A DNA stretch of 24,732 bases from JAHEDH01 sp965364515 (GTDB taxonomy: Bacteria; Actinomycetota; Acidimicrobiia; Spongiisociales; ZC4RG35): assembly GCA_965364515.1 (NCBI GenBank), contig CBDTXZ010000026.1:1-24732 (forward strand). Reading direction: 5' to 3'. Under the pieces are notes generated by a model. The model did no database searches. It was not told where the DNA came from and saw only the letters and a list, made by a program, of their open reading frames with translations. Positions 1 to 6,913 of this stretch are shown one piece after another; the first letter of the stretch is position 1, and every line of letters starts with the position of its first letter. The translations under genes were made by a program, and so were the position numbers.

Positions 1-29
1 AAACGGCTCGTCACCGTACTCGTGGTTGA

Positions 30-734
30 ATGAAGTCGGTGTCCTCCACCACCTCTTCGGTCCGTCGGGCTGCGCTTCTCGGCGTTCGTGACATGCTCCC
101 GCTCATGATCCCGGCCTTCCCGTTCGGTGCGGTTCTCGGGCTCGCCATCGCCGGAACCGACGCCGTGCCGAATCTCGTCGGCTGGCTGAGCTCGAGCATC
201 ATCTTCGGTGGCTCTGCTCAGCTCACCGCCGTCACACTGCTCGCCTCTGGCGCGGGGTTCTTCCCGCCGCTCGTGGGTGCGTTGGTCGTCAATGTCCGAC
301 ACCTCATGTACTCGGCGGCGATGGTCCCGCGGTTCCGGGCCCAGCCGAGGTGGTTCCGCTGGTTCGGCCCCTACCTCCTGTTGGATCAGAACTTCGCGCT
401 GTCTTCGATCAAGGAGGCGGAGCCAGACGAATGGCGCGCCTACTACTTGGGTGCGGGCGGTCTCGCTTGGGTGGCGTGGCAGATCGCCGTGGCGGTCGGA
501 ATCGCCTTCGGCCCGGTGATCCCAGCTTCGATCGACTTGTCCTTTGCCGTGCCGGCGCTCTTCATCGGTCTGCTGGTCCCGAGCTTGCGGACCCGTCCCG
601 CAGTCCTCGCCGCCGTCGTCGGGGCACTGGTCACGGCAGTGTTCGCAGGTGTGCCGAACCGGGGTGGCATGTTGATCGGGGGAGCGGCCGGTGTGATCGT
701 CGGAACGTGGGCTGACCTGAGTTCGGACTCATGA
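30..734 (+). CDS. azlC: AzlC-family branched-chain amino acid exporter, large subunit
   Basis: The 234-residue protein is hydrophobic throughout and has the AzlC layout: a short polar N-terminus, a first segment reading MLPLMIPAFPFGAVLG, and the family-typical FGGSAQL stretch near residues 59-65, followed by NVRHLMYSA near 88-96. In this family AzlC works with the small AzlD subunit to export branched-chain amino acids or related compounds across the inner membrane. The stop overlaps the start of the AzlD gene by four bases (ATGA), so the two are probably translated together. The ATG at 30 is chosen because the protein begins just before its first membrane segment; no clear Shine-Dalgarno is visible, and the window starts only 29 bases upstream. 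The family is clear; the real substrate cannot be read from sequence. Confidence 0.9.
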   Translation: MKSVSSTTSSVRRAALLGVRDMLPLMIPAFPFGAVLGLAIAGTDAVPNLVGWLSSSIIFGGSAQLTAVTLLASGAGFFPPLVGALVVNVRHLMYSAAMVPRFRAQPRWFRWFGPYLLLDQNFALSSIKEAEPDEWRAYYLGAGGLAWVAWQIAVAVGIAFGPVIPASIDLSFAVPALFIGLLVPSLRTRPAVLAAVVGALVTAVFAGVPNRGGMLIGGAAGVIVGTWADLSSDS

Positions 735-1045
735 CGGCGTTCTGGGTGATCCTGCTGGCCGGCATCGGCACGTATGCGGCTCGGGCCGCCTTCATCGTCG
801 GCGTCGGCGAGCGTGAGATGCCGCCGATCGTGGAACGAGGCCTGCTGTATGTCGGCCCCGCCGTTCTCGCAGCGTTGACGGCGTCGCTGCTCACCAGTCC
901 CGACGGTCTCGGCGCCTATCTCGAGAGTGTCCCCGAGGTGGCTGCCACCATCGTGGGCGGAGCTGCGGCGCTGCGTTTTCGCCGGTTCGATGTCTCGTTC
1001 GCAGCCGCCATGGCCGTTTTCCTCGCACTGACCGCGTTGCTCTGA
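731..1045 (+). CDS. azlD: AzlD-family transporter small subunit
   Basis: This 104-residue protein has about four hydrophobic segments and matches AzlD in size, position and sequence (AARAAFIVGVGEREMPPIVERGL near residues 17-39 resembles the family's RxxPF-type N-terminal region). AzlD proteins are the obligate small partner of AzlC exporters. The start overlaps the azlC stop by four bases, which implies translational coupling. A perfect 15-base tandem duplication covers its stop codon (1039-1068). No separate promoter is visible. Confidence is high for the family and low for the substrate. Confidence 0.85.
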   Translation: MTAFWVILLAGIGTYAARAAFIVGVGEREMPPIVERGLLYVGPAVLAALTASLLTSPDGLGAYLESVPEVAATIVGGAAALRFRRFDVSFAAAMAVFLALTALL

Positions 1046-1068
1046 CATTCTTGGCTCTGACATTCTTG
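1039..1068. repeat. Perfect 15-bp tandem duplication over the azlD stop codon
   Basis: The unit GCTCTGACATTCTTG occurs twice back to back (1039-1053 and 1054-1068). The first copy holds the last codons and TGA of azlD, so the second copy is a duplicated gene end lying in the spacer. It looks like a recent slippage event and does not alter the protein. Confidence 0.9.
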
Positions 1069-1217
1069 TCGAGGTCTTGCGTCCGGTTGGTGGATCAGAG
1101 CGTGGTGAGGTACCACTCCGAACCGCGGGACGACTTCGGTAGTCTGGCTCTTGGGTTCCCAGGCCGTGCCATCGAGAGCCGAGGAGCCGGATTCTCCCAC
1201 CGGCGAGAGGGTGTGAC

Positions 1218-1553
1218 ATGAGTGTTGACGGCGTTTGGAAGGTCGAGATGCTCGGCCCCTACGGCTGGGAAGGAATGGCCACTGCCTTCCTCGACGATGG
1301 GCGCTATTGGGCGGCGAGCGGGGACCACTACAGCATTGGCAGCTACCAGCTGCACGGCGACACGATCACGGTGGACACGAAGACCGTGATGTACGACTCG
1401 AGCCGAACCCTGTTCGGCAGGCAGGCGCCCGAGTACGAACTCCAGTTCGAAGGGCGCCTCGCAGAGGACAACACCATCGATGGGCGTACCAAGGACGCCG
1501 ATGGAGGCTTCCTCGTCCGCTTCCGCGCCACCAGGATGGCCGACCTGCCCTGA
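1218..1553 (+). CDS. Small GrlR-like hypothetical protein
   Basis: A 111-residue soluble protein. The first half (VWKVEMLGPYGWEGMA, then DDGRYWAASGDHYSIGSY, then DTITV) resembles the GrlR-type small beta-barrel family, whose members begin with a line such as GxYxVxF, a glycine-rich strand, and a YxxxGxY motif. GrlR itself regulates type III secretion in enteropathogens, but most relatives are of unknown function, so no role is assigned. A purine-rich GAGAGGG lies about seven bases before the ATG and supports this start. There is no signal peptide and no membrane segment. The gene stands alone, converging on the zinc ATPase gene. Family assignment comes from pattern memory only. Confidence 0.75.
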   Translation: MSVDGVWKVEMLGPYGWEGMATAFLDDGRYWAASGDHYSIGSYQLHGDTITVDTKTVMYDSSRTLFGRQAPEYELQFEGRLAEDNTIDGRTKDADGGFLVRFRATRMADLP

Positions 1554-1647
1554 CCCACCGAGAAGACGGTCTCTTGGTGCGTTCTTGTGACGCAAACCCA
1601 CGTAATACCGGTGTTCCCGTCACAAGAACGGGTTCAGTCTTCGTGGG
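1554..1647. terminator. Nested inverted repeat, likely bidirectional terminator
   Basis: The core is a perfect 13-bp inverted repeat (CGTTCTTGTGACG at 1580-1592 against 1618-1630) with a 25-base loop. An outer pairing, CCCAC plus GAAGAC at 1554-1567 against GTCTTC plus GTGGG at 1637-1647, extends it. It lies between two convergent genes and reaches into the last codons of the ATPase gene. No U-tract follows on either strand. Confidence 0.5.
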
Positions 1648-2467
1648 GGTGGGTGCCGGCGGCGCGGTCGGAGTGGACGTGGCGGGCAGCGTGGGTGGCG
1701 TGCGCGGGATCGTCGAACAGGAGGCGACCTTCGAGGTCCACCACCTGGCTGCGGTAGACCGCCGAGAGGATGTCTGCGGTCAGAACCTCCGCAGGCGGGC
1801 CCTCGGCGACGACGGTCCCGTTGACCAGGATGACGTGGTCGCACGCCTGAGCCTCTTCGAGATCGTGGGTGGTGAGGATGACCGTCCTTCCTTCGGTCCG
1901 CTCCTCCCGAACGACTCCGTTGACGATGCCGGCGGAGACCCCATCGAGACCGGTCATCGGCTCGTCCAACAAGAGCATGTCGCGGTCCTGAGCGAGACCC
2001 TGCGCCACGAAGACCCGCTGGCGCTGGCCGCCAGACAGCTCGCCGAGGTGCCGGTCCGACAGCTCCTCGAGGTTGAGGCGGGCGATGGCCAGATCGACGG
2101 CTCTGCGATCCGAATCGCCGAAACGGCGAAGAAAGCCGAGGCTCGGATAGCGGCCCATCATCACCACTTCTCGCACCGTCACGGGCAGGGCCTCGTTGAC
2201 CTTCGTGCTCTGTGGGACGAATGAGACGCGTGGAGCCGCTTCCGTCGGGGTGGTTCCCAATACGGTGATGCGTCCGGCGGAAGGCTCGTGAACGCCTGCG
2301 ATCGCAGCCAGCAGTGTCGACTTGCCGGATCCGTTCGGGCCGATGACGGCGGTCGTGCGACCGGAGGGCACGATGAGGTCGCATGACGACAGTGCGACCG
2401 TCTCCCCGTATCGGAGGGTGACTTCCGTGCCCACCACTGCCGGGCTCAGGTTCGACACGACGGGCAC
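1634..2467 (-). CDS. aztA: Zinc (or Zn/Mn) ABC transporter ATP-binding protein
   Basis: A 277-residue ABC ATPase that would energise the permease encoded at 3913-4728. Visible motifs are Walker A GPNGSGKS (residues 43-50), the ABC signature LSGGQRQ (144-150), Walker B MLLLDEP (164-170) and the switch histidine in TTHDLEEA. The C-terminus is unusual in ending with a histidine cluster (HATHAARHVHSD...THPHED), as seen in some zinc-handling ATPases, which fits zinc as substrate. The start overlaps the end of the zur gene by 22 bases, so zur and this gene form one minus-strand operon. The name aztA is given by analogy with actinobacterial zinc systems; znuC-like is equally acceptable. Manganese is the main alternative substrate. 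Confidence 0.88.
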   Translation of the reverse strand: MPVVSNLSPAVVGTEVTLRYGETVALSSCDLIVPSGRTTAVIGPNGSGKSTLLAAIAGVHEPSAGRITVLGTTPTEAAPRVSFVPQSTKVNEALPVTVREVVMMGRYPSLGFLRRFGDSDRRAVDLAIARLNLEELSDRHLGELSGGQRQRVFVAQGLAQDRDMLLLDEPMTGLDGVSAGIVNGVVREERTEGRTVILTTHDLEEAQACDHVILVNGTVVAEGPPAEVLTADILSAVYRSQVVDLEGRLLFDDPAHATHAARHVHSDRAAGTHPHED

Positions 2468-2895
2468 ACTCCCTCCACCTCGAGCGAGTGTCCGCTGATC
2501 TTCCAGTCGGACGTGCGGGACACGCCAGACATCATGCCGTCGAGGGCGGCTTCGGCCGATTCATCCAACTCGATGTCTTCGACGACTCCACAGCGAGTGC
2601 ACACGGCATGATGGTGGTGGCCGGTGAGCCATTCGGCCAGCTCATATCTCGCAAGCCCATCGGCGTCGTGGTGCCGGCGGAGGATCCCGGCCTCATCCAG
2701 AACGGTCAGTGACCGGTAGAGAGAGGAGAGTGGGACCCCGGAGGTCTCGTCGAGCAGCTCTGCAGCCGAGCGAGGGCCGGGTGCGGCGTTCAGCGTCTCG
2801 ATGACCTTCCTCCTGCCCGTGGTGTAGCGGACGTCTCGTGAGGTCAGGCTCCGTCTGACGGATTCGTGGAGGTCGGCGTGGACTTTCTCGGACAC
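2446..2895 (-). CDS. zur: Fur-family zinc uptake regulator (Zur-like)
   Basis: A 149-residue Fur-family repressor. The N-terminal winged helix (roughly residues 10-85) includes the recognition-helix region LSSLYRSLTVLDEAG. The dimerisation part carries HHHH (93-96), CTRC (99-102) and a second CPSC pair (144-147), the Cys4 structural zinc site of the family. Its place facing a His-rich zinc-binding lipoprotein points to zinc sensing rather than iron. The GTG at 2895 is chosen because the sequence becomes Fur-like from there (VSEKVHADLHESVRR) and TAAGGT lies seven bases upstream as a likely leaderless -10. The open frame extends further upstream, but that part overlaps the divergent gene and lacks family similarity. 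The Zur box at 2919-2933 implies autoregulation. Confidence 0.88.
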   Translation of the reverse strand: MSEKVHADLHESVRRSLTSRDVRYTTGRRKVIETLNAAPGPRSAAELLDETSGVPLSSLYRSLTVLDEAGILRRHHDADGLARYELAEWLTGHHHHAVCTRCGVVEDIELDESAEAALDGMMSGVSRTSDWKISGHSLEVEGVCPSCRT

Positions 2896-2901
2896 CCTTG
2901 G

Positions 2902-2915
2902 TACCTTAGCGCCAA
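2902..2915 (+). promoter_or_regulatory. Overlapping divergent -10 elements of zur and aztC
   Basis: TACCTT (2902-2907) sits seven bases before the ATG at 2915, and TGGACT lies 17 bases further up (2879-2884) as a possible -35. On the other strand TAAGGT (2908 down to 2903) sits seven bases before the zur GTG at 2895. The two hexamers overlap almost completely, so the two leaderless promoters should compete. Confidence 0.5.
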
Positions 2916-3916
2916 TGATGAGGATGATTCTCAATTTCAATCGCAATCTGAGAATGACGATCCGTGTCGCAGTGACGTTCCTGTCGGTTTCGATGCTGCT
3001 TGCGGCCTGCGGCGGTGCGGAGACATCCGACGGCCGGCTGCGCGTCGTCGCCACGACGTCGATCCTCGGTGACATCGTCGGGGAGATCGTCGGCGATGAT
3101 GTGGCGGTCGACGTCGTGATCGGTCCGGGCATCGACCCTCACGACTTCCAGGCGTCGGCGAGACAGGTGGAGCTCGTTGCAGACGCTGATCTCGTGGTGG
3201 CCGTCGGCCTCGGTCTCGAGGAGTCGTTGCTCGATGTGATCGAGAGCCAGGCGGCGGGGGCGCTTCTCCTCGGCCCCGAGCTCGACCCGATCCCGTTCCT
3301 CGGCCCCGACCCTCACGAAGAGGAACACTCTCACGATGACCATCCCGATGAAGACGACCATGCGTCGGCAGACCAGGAGCACTCCGACGCACTCGATCCG
3401 CATGTGTGGCTCGATCCCGTTCGGATTGCCTCGGCGGTGCCGCTCATCGTCGATCGGCTCGAGGCGCTCGATCCGGAACTGGATCTGCAATCGAGAGCAG
3501 ATGAGTACATCGGCCGGCTTCGCTCCCTCGACGAAGAGATCTCGGCGGTGCTCGAACCCATTCCCGACGAAGGCCGCAAGCTGGTCACGTCACACGATGC
3601 GCTCGGCTATTTCGCCGAACGCTATGACTTCGAAGTGATCGGAGTCATCGTTGCCGGGGGTACGACGCTTGCCGAGCCGAGCGCCGCCGACCTCGCAAAC
3701 CTCGCCGATGCGATCGAGGCGTCCGGTGTCACGGCGATCTTCACCGACGCGTACAACCCCACGACACTGGCCGAGGCCGTAGCCTCGGAAGTGGACGGCG
3801 ACGTCTCGGTGGTCCCGTTGATCACGGGCTCCCTCACCGAAGAGGCCACGTCGTATGTGGAGCTGATGCGCACCAACGCAACCCGAATCGCCGGCGCACT
3901 CGGAGGAGAACGTTGA
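2915..3916 (+). CDS. aztC: Zinc ABC transporter substrate-binding lipoprotein
   Basis: A 333-residue ZnuA-type (cluster A-I) binding protein that captures zinc outside the membrane. The signal peptide ends in the lipobox LLAAC (Cys32). Expected metal ligands are visible: His76 (GIDPHDF), His163 (LDPHVWLDP), His227 (TSHDALGYF) and Asp278 (FTDAYNP). Residues 134-156 form a His/Asp/Glu-rich loop (HEEEHSHDDHPDEDDH), typical of zinc rather than manganese binders. Start: the ATG at 2915 has TACCTT seven bases upstream; a second in-frame ATG at 2954 would give a more compact signal peptide and place the whole Zur box upstream of the coding region, so the start is not settled. The last four bases overlap the permease start. 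Confidence 0.9.
   Translation: MMRMILNFNRNLRMTIRVAVTFLSVSMLLAACGGAETSDGRLRVVATTSILGDIVGEIVGDDVAVDVVIGPGIDPHDFQASARQVELVADADLVVAVGLGLEESLLDVIESQAAGALLLGPELDPIPFLGPDPHEEEHSHDDHPDEDDHASADQEHSDALDPHVWLDPVRIASAVPLIVDRLEALDPELDLQSRADEYIGRLRSLDEEISAVLEPIPDEGRKLVTSHDALGYFAERYDFEVIGVIVAGGTTLAEPSAADLANLADAIEASGVTAIFTDAYNPTTLAEAVASEVDGDVSVVPLITGSLTEEATSYVELMRTNATRIAGALGGER
2919..2933. promoter_or_regulatory. Zur/Fur box (7-1-7 palindrome)
   Basis: TGAGGATGATTCTCA is a near-perfect 7-1-7 inverted repeat of the form TGANNAT-N-ATNNTCA used by Fur-family repressors; one base pair is mismatched. A further half site TGAGAAT lies at 2949-2955. It sits at about +5 to +19 of the aztC transcript and upstream of zur, so one bound dimer could repress both directions. 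Confidence 0.7.
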
Positions 3917-4728
3917 GCTGGCTGATCGAACCACTTTCGCTCGGCTTCATGCAGCGCGCCCTGCTCGCAGGGGCCCTCGCTGCCCTCATCGCAGCACTCG
4001 TCGGGACGTGGGTCGTGATCCGCGGACTGAGTTTCATGGGCGACGCACTCGCTCACGGCGTGTTGCCAGGCATCGCGCTCGGTGTGGTGTTCGGCTTCGA
4101 CCTGACACTGGGGGCGATCGCATCGGCGATCGCGATGGTCGCCGGCATCAACCTGGTGCACCGGCACTCCCGCCTAAACGAGGACACCGGCATCGGGCTG
4201 CTCTTCGTCGGCATGCTGGCGCTCGGCGTCGTGATCATCTCCCGAGGCGGGAGCTACGCCGGTTCGCTCACCGGCATCCTCTTCGGTGACGCGCTCGGTG
4301 TCACGGCTGTCGACATCGGCGTGCTCGCCATCGCTCTGGCGGTGGCGATCGCCGCCTCGGCCGGGCTCTATCGAGGGTTCCTGGCGCTGTCGTTCAACGA
4401 GCAGAAGGCGGCGATGCTCGGCATGCGACCCCGGATCGTGCACATCGCCATGCTCGCCCTGGTGACGATGGCTGTCGTCGCCTCGTTCCGGACGGTCGGA
4501 ACCTTGCTCGTGTTCGGGCTGCTGATCGCACCGCCGGCTGCGGCTGCGCTGGTCGCCCGTCGCGTCCCTGCGATGATCGGAGTCTCGGCACTGTACGGGG
4601 TCCTGTCTGTGATCATCGGGCTGATCGCCTCGTACCACCTGGACACGGCTGCCAGTGCAACGGTCGCAGTGGTGGCGGTCGCCGCCTTCTTCGTCACACT
4701 CGGCGTGCGTTCCGCAGTGCGGGCGTGA
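3913..4728 (+). CDS. aztB: Zinc ABC transporter permease
   Basis: A 271-residue ABC-3 family (ZnuB-like) inner-membrane permease with around eight to nine hydrophobic segments. Family-typical stretches include GLSFMGDALAHGVLPGIALG near residues 38-57 and LLIAPPAAAALVARR late in the protein. It would form the zinc channel with the ATPase encoded on the opposite strand. The start is a TTG overlapping the aztC stop (TTGA); a strong GGAGGAG ends a few bases upstream and supports it. The component genes thus lie on both strands around one operator. Confidence 0.88.
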   Translation: MSWLIEPLSLGFMQRALLAGALAALIAALVGTWVVIRGLSFMGDALAHGVLPGIALGVVFGFDLTLGAIASAIAMVAGINLVHRHSRLNEDTGIGLLFVGMLALGVVIISRGGSYAGSLTGILFGDALGVTAVDIGVLAIALAVAIAASAGLYRGFLALSFNEQKAAMLGMRPRIVHIAMLALVTMAVVASFRTVGTLLVFGLLIAPPAAAALVARRVPAMIGVSALYGVLSVIIGLIASYHLDTAASATVAVVAVAAFFVTLGVRSAVRA

Positions 4729-4769
4729 TCGTCCCGCCATACTGCTCGGGGTCTTGAGGAGGCGCTGAC

Positions 4770-5525
4770 ATGGTGTTCACAGGTGTTGGAGTGGCCCTGG
4801 TCACACTGTTCGATCGATCCGGTGCCGTGGATGCGCCGGCAACGGCAGCGCACGCGGCCCGGCTCGTCGACTTGGGCGTCTCGGCTCTCGTCGTGGCCGG
4901 GACCACCGGCGAGCCGATGTCGCTCGACCGCGACGAGCGGATCACTCTGATCGAAGCGGTGAGAGGTGTCGCCGATGGCCTCCCGGTGATCGCCGGAACG
5001 GGTGACCTCTCGCCCAGACAGGCGGTCCGCCTCACACGAGACGCCATCGACGCCGGCGCCGACGCGGTGCTCGCGCTCGCCCCACCGGCTCCGGTCGACG
5101 TCACCGCCTACTACCGGGCAGTGGTCGGCGAGGCTGCCGGCGTTCCGGTTCTGGCCTATCACTTCCCGGCGATCACAACTCCCGGCTTCGAGCCCGGTGC
5201 GCTCCCGGGCTTCGGTGTCGCCGGAGTGAAGGACTCGAGCGGCGATGCCCGGCGGTTGTTCGCGACGATGGACGCGTTCTCAGGAGCGTTCTATCCGGGT
5301 TCGCCGTTCCTCCTCAGCCTCGCAGGCTCACAGGGGGCGGCCGGGGCGATCCTGGCGGTGGCCAACGTCGCCCCGGAGCGGGCGATCGAGGCGTTCGAAG
5401 GAGACGATGACGCCCAGGCCGAAATCGCCAGGCTCGTCGTCTCGATGACCGGCAATCGGTGGAGCGCGATCAAAACGGCGACCGCAGGGCGTTTCGGCAC
5501 GTCACCGGTCACGCGGATGGCTTGA
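4770..5525 (+). CDS. Dihydrodipicolinate synthase/N-acetylneuraminate lyase family aldolase
   Basis: A 251-residue TIM-barrel class I aldolase of the DapA/NanA family. Visible are the substrate-carboxylate loop GTTGEP (44-49), the conserved barrel tyrosine in LAYHFP (Tyr130) and the Schiff-base lysine in GVKDSSGD (Lys154). Family members are usually about 290-300 residues, so this one is short, and the end of the protein appears trimmed. It could be the 4-hydroxy-tetrahydrodipicolinate synthase of lysine synthesis, but the family also holds many pyruvate aldolases, and no lysine gene is nearby. A GAGGAGG just upstream of the ATG supports the start. It may be read through from aztB (41-base gap), though the function seems unrelated. 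No dapA symbol is given because of the short length. Confidence 0.85.
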   Translation: MVFTGVGVALVTLFDRSGAVDAPATAAHAARLVDLGVSALVVAGTTGEPMSLDRDERITLIEAVRGVADGLPVIAGTGDLSPRQAVRLTRDAIDAGADAVLALAPPAPVDVTAYYRAVVGEAAGVPVLAYHFPAITTPGFEPGALPGFGVAGVKDSSGDARRLFATMDAFSGAFYPGSPFLLSLAGSQGAAGAILAVANVAPERAIEAFEGDDDAQAEIARLVVSMTGNRWSAIKTATAGRFGTSPVTRMA

Positions 5526-5630
5526 TTCGCCGACGGCTCAGTCGGTGAGCGCCGCCCGAGCTGCGAGGTCCGCCGGATGGCCTGCGCGTGGCCAGTCGAT
5601 CGCTTCGACGAGCCGATGAGTTCCGGCCGT

Positions 5631-6380
5631 TCAGACCGGCCGACACACCTTGCACGGTCTGAACCCTGCCGACACGGCCTGCGTCGCCGATTTCAGCTCG
5701 ACTCGGTGGGCATCGGTGATCCGCCGGGCGTGTGCGCACGTCGGATGACAGAAGATCCCTGTCGTGTCGCTTGCGAGGTACCGGATGTGCCGGCCGGCCA
5801 GCGCCGAGAGCAGGTCGATGTCGACGCCTTCGTGCTCGAGCAGGGCGGTCTTGTTGTGGGCGCCCCCGAGCGAATAGTTGCCGATCCGCCCATCGGAACG
5901 CACCACCCGATGACACGGAATGATCAGCGGGACGGGATTCTTGGCCATCGTCGAGCCGACAGCCCGGACCGCTCCCGGGTTGCCGATCTCCGATGCCAGC
6001 CAGCCATAGGGCCGCACCTGTCCGAACGGGATGGCTGCTGCGACCTCGAGGACCGTGCGTTGGAACTCACTGACGGAGCGCAGGTCGACGGGCAGGTCGG
6101 CCGGTCGGCCACGGTCGATCGCCCGCTCGATCTTGGAGCCCCACGCTCGGGGAGGAGCGGCCTCGACCACGCGTCGGCCGTGCACCGGTTCGTCTGGTCG
6201 GAAGCTCTCGGCGAGCTCGACGAACGACACGCCCACCACGTTGAAGCCGACCACGACCCCACCCAGGGGCGAGTCGAAGGCCGAGAACCCGTCGACGAGA
6301 CCGGTGCCCAACGCAACTGCCTCCTTGGCCGGGAGCGGCATCGGTGAGGTGAGTGACTTCAGCTCGGATTCGATGTTCAT
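5631..6380 (-). CDS. MGMT fused to a C-terminal Ada-type zinc domain
   Basis: A 249-residue suicide DNA-methyl acceptor. Residues about 100-188 are the O6-alkylguanine-DNA alkyltransferase domain with FQRTVLEVAAAIPFGQV and the active site IPCHRV (Cys156). Residues about 190-249 match the Ada N-terminal zinc domain: TTGIFCHPTC, then FRPCKVCRP, giving Cys211, 215, 243 and 246. Their spacing (4, 28, 3) closely follows E. coli Ada Cys38/42/69/72, where Cys38 takes methyl groups from phosphotriesters. The domain order is the reverse of Ada and no AraC-type DNA-binding domain is present. The start overlaps the sigma factor stop (ATGA) and has a strong GAGGAGG five bases upstream. It probably repairs O6-methylguanine; the role of the zinc domain is inference. 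Confidence 0.88.
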   Translation of the reverse strand: MNIESELKSLTSPMPLPAKEAVALGTGLVDGFSAFDSPLGGVVVGFNVVGVSFVELAESFRPDEPVHGRRVVEAAPPRAWGSKIERAIDRGRPADLPVDLRSVSEFQRTVLEVAAAIPFGQVRPYGWLASEIGNPGAVRAVGSTMAKNPVPLIIPCHRVVRSDGRIGNYSLGGAHNKTALLEHEGVDIDLLSALAGRHIRYLASDTTGIFCHPTCAHARRITDAHRVELKSATQAVSAGFRPCKVCRPV

Positions 6381-6904
6381 GATTCCTCCTCGATGATCGA
6401 ACGGAGCCTGGCGAGACCACGGCTGACGTCTGCCTTGACGGTGCCCTCCGGCCTGCCGACCGCCGCCGACAGCTCGGCGTAGTCGAGGCCGACGACGTGG
6501 CGCAGCACGACTGCCGTTCGCTGGGCGGTCGGGAGCAGCGAGAGCCGCTCCTGCCAGAGTCGATCGTCGACCGGCTCGGGATCCTCGACCGGGTGTATGT
6601 CGTGCAGTTCGGCCGGTTGAGGGCGTCGCGCCCGATCTCGGGCATGATTGCGGCCGAGGTTCAGGGCGATCGTCCAGACCCAGCCGCGCAACCTGAGCTC
6701 CCTGATTCGCTCCGGCTCGTACCCGCTGAGCGCCCGATAGGCGCGAATGAACGCCTCCTGAGTCAGATCCGCCGCGTCGTCGCCGTGGATCCGGCGCAGA
6801 CCCGAGTAGACGTCGTCGCCGAGCGCGTCCACGAGATCACCGAACGATGCGTCCAGGTCTCGTGCGAGCCGTTCACAGAGTTGCTCCATCACCATTGAGA
6901 ACAC
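6377..6904 (-). CDS. ECF-type RNA polymerase sigma factor coupled to the MGMT gene
   Basis: A sigma-70 family ECF factor of up to 175 residues. Region 2 is visible in DAADLTQEAFIRAYRAL and RGWVWTIALNLGRNHARDRARR, and region 4 in LPTAQRTAVVLRHVVGLDYAELSAAVGRPEGTVKADVSRGLARLR. No separate anti-sigma gene follows; instead the stop overlaps the start of the MGMT-zinc protein by four bases. The GTG at 6904 is the longest sensible start, with ATGs at 6895 and 6889 as alternatives; none has a clear Shine-Dalgarno. A 7-bp inverted repeat (6914-6937) lies just upstream. The MFS gene ends 54 bases upstream on the same strand, so read-through is possible. Link to alkylation stress is inferred from the partner only. 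Confidence 0.87.
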   Translation of the reverse strand: MFSMVMEQLCERLARDLDASFGDLVDALGDDVYSGLRRIHGDDAADLTQEAFIRAYRALSGYEPERIRELRLRGWVWTIALNLGRNHARDRARRPQPAELHDIHPVEDPEPVDDRLWQERLSLLPTAQRTAVVLRHVVGLDYAELSAAVGRPEGTVKADVSRGLARLRSIIEEES

Positions 6905-6913
6905 CGACGGCGG

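Noticed and set aside
1..33. End of an upstream gene reading into the azlC start
   Set aside because: Two frames end in TGA (27-29 and 31-33), and the second would overlap azlC by ATGA, but about ten codons are too few to support a gene.
1235..2224. 329-codon open frame on the plus strand
   Set aside because: It runs opposite to the clear ABC ATPase gene and has no family features; a high-GC shadow frame.
5624..5642. CGGCCG repeats at the end of the MGMT gene as a terminator
   Set aside because: The six-base unit is self-complementary, so the two copies look like an inverted repeat by chance; no longer stem forms.
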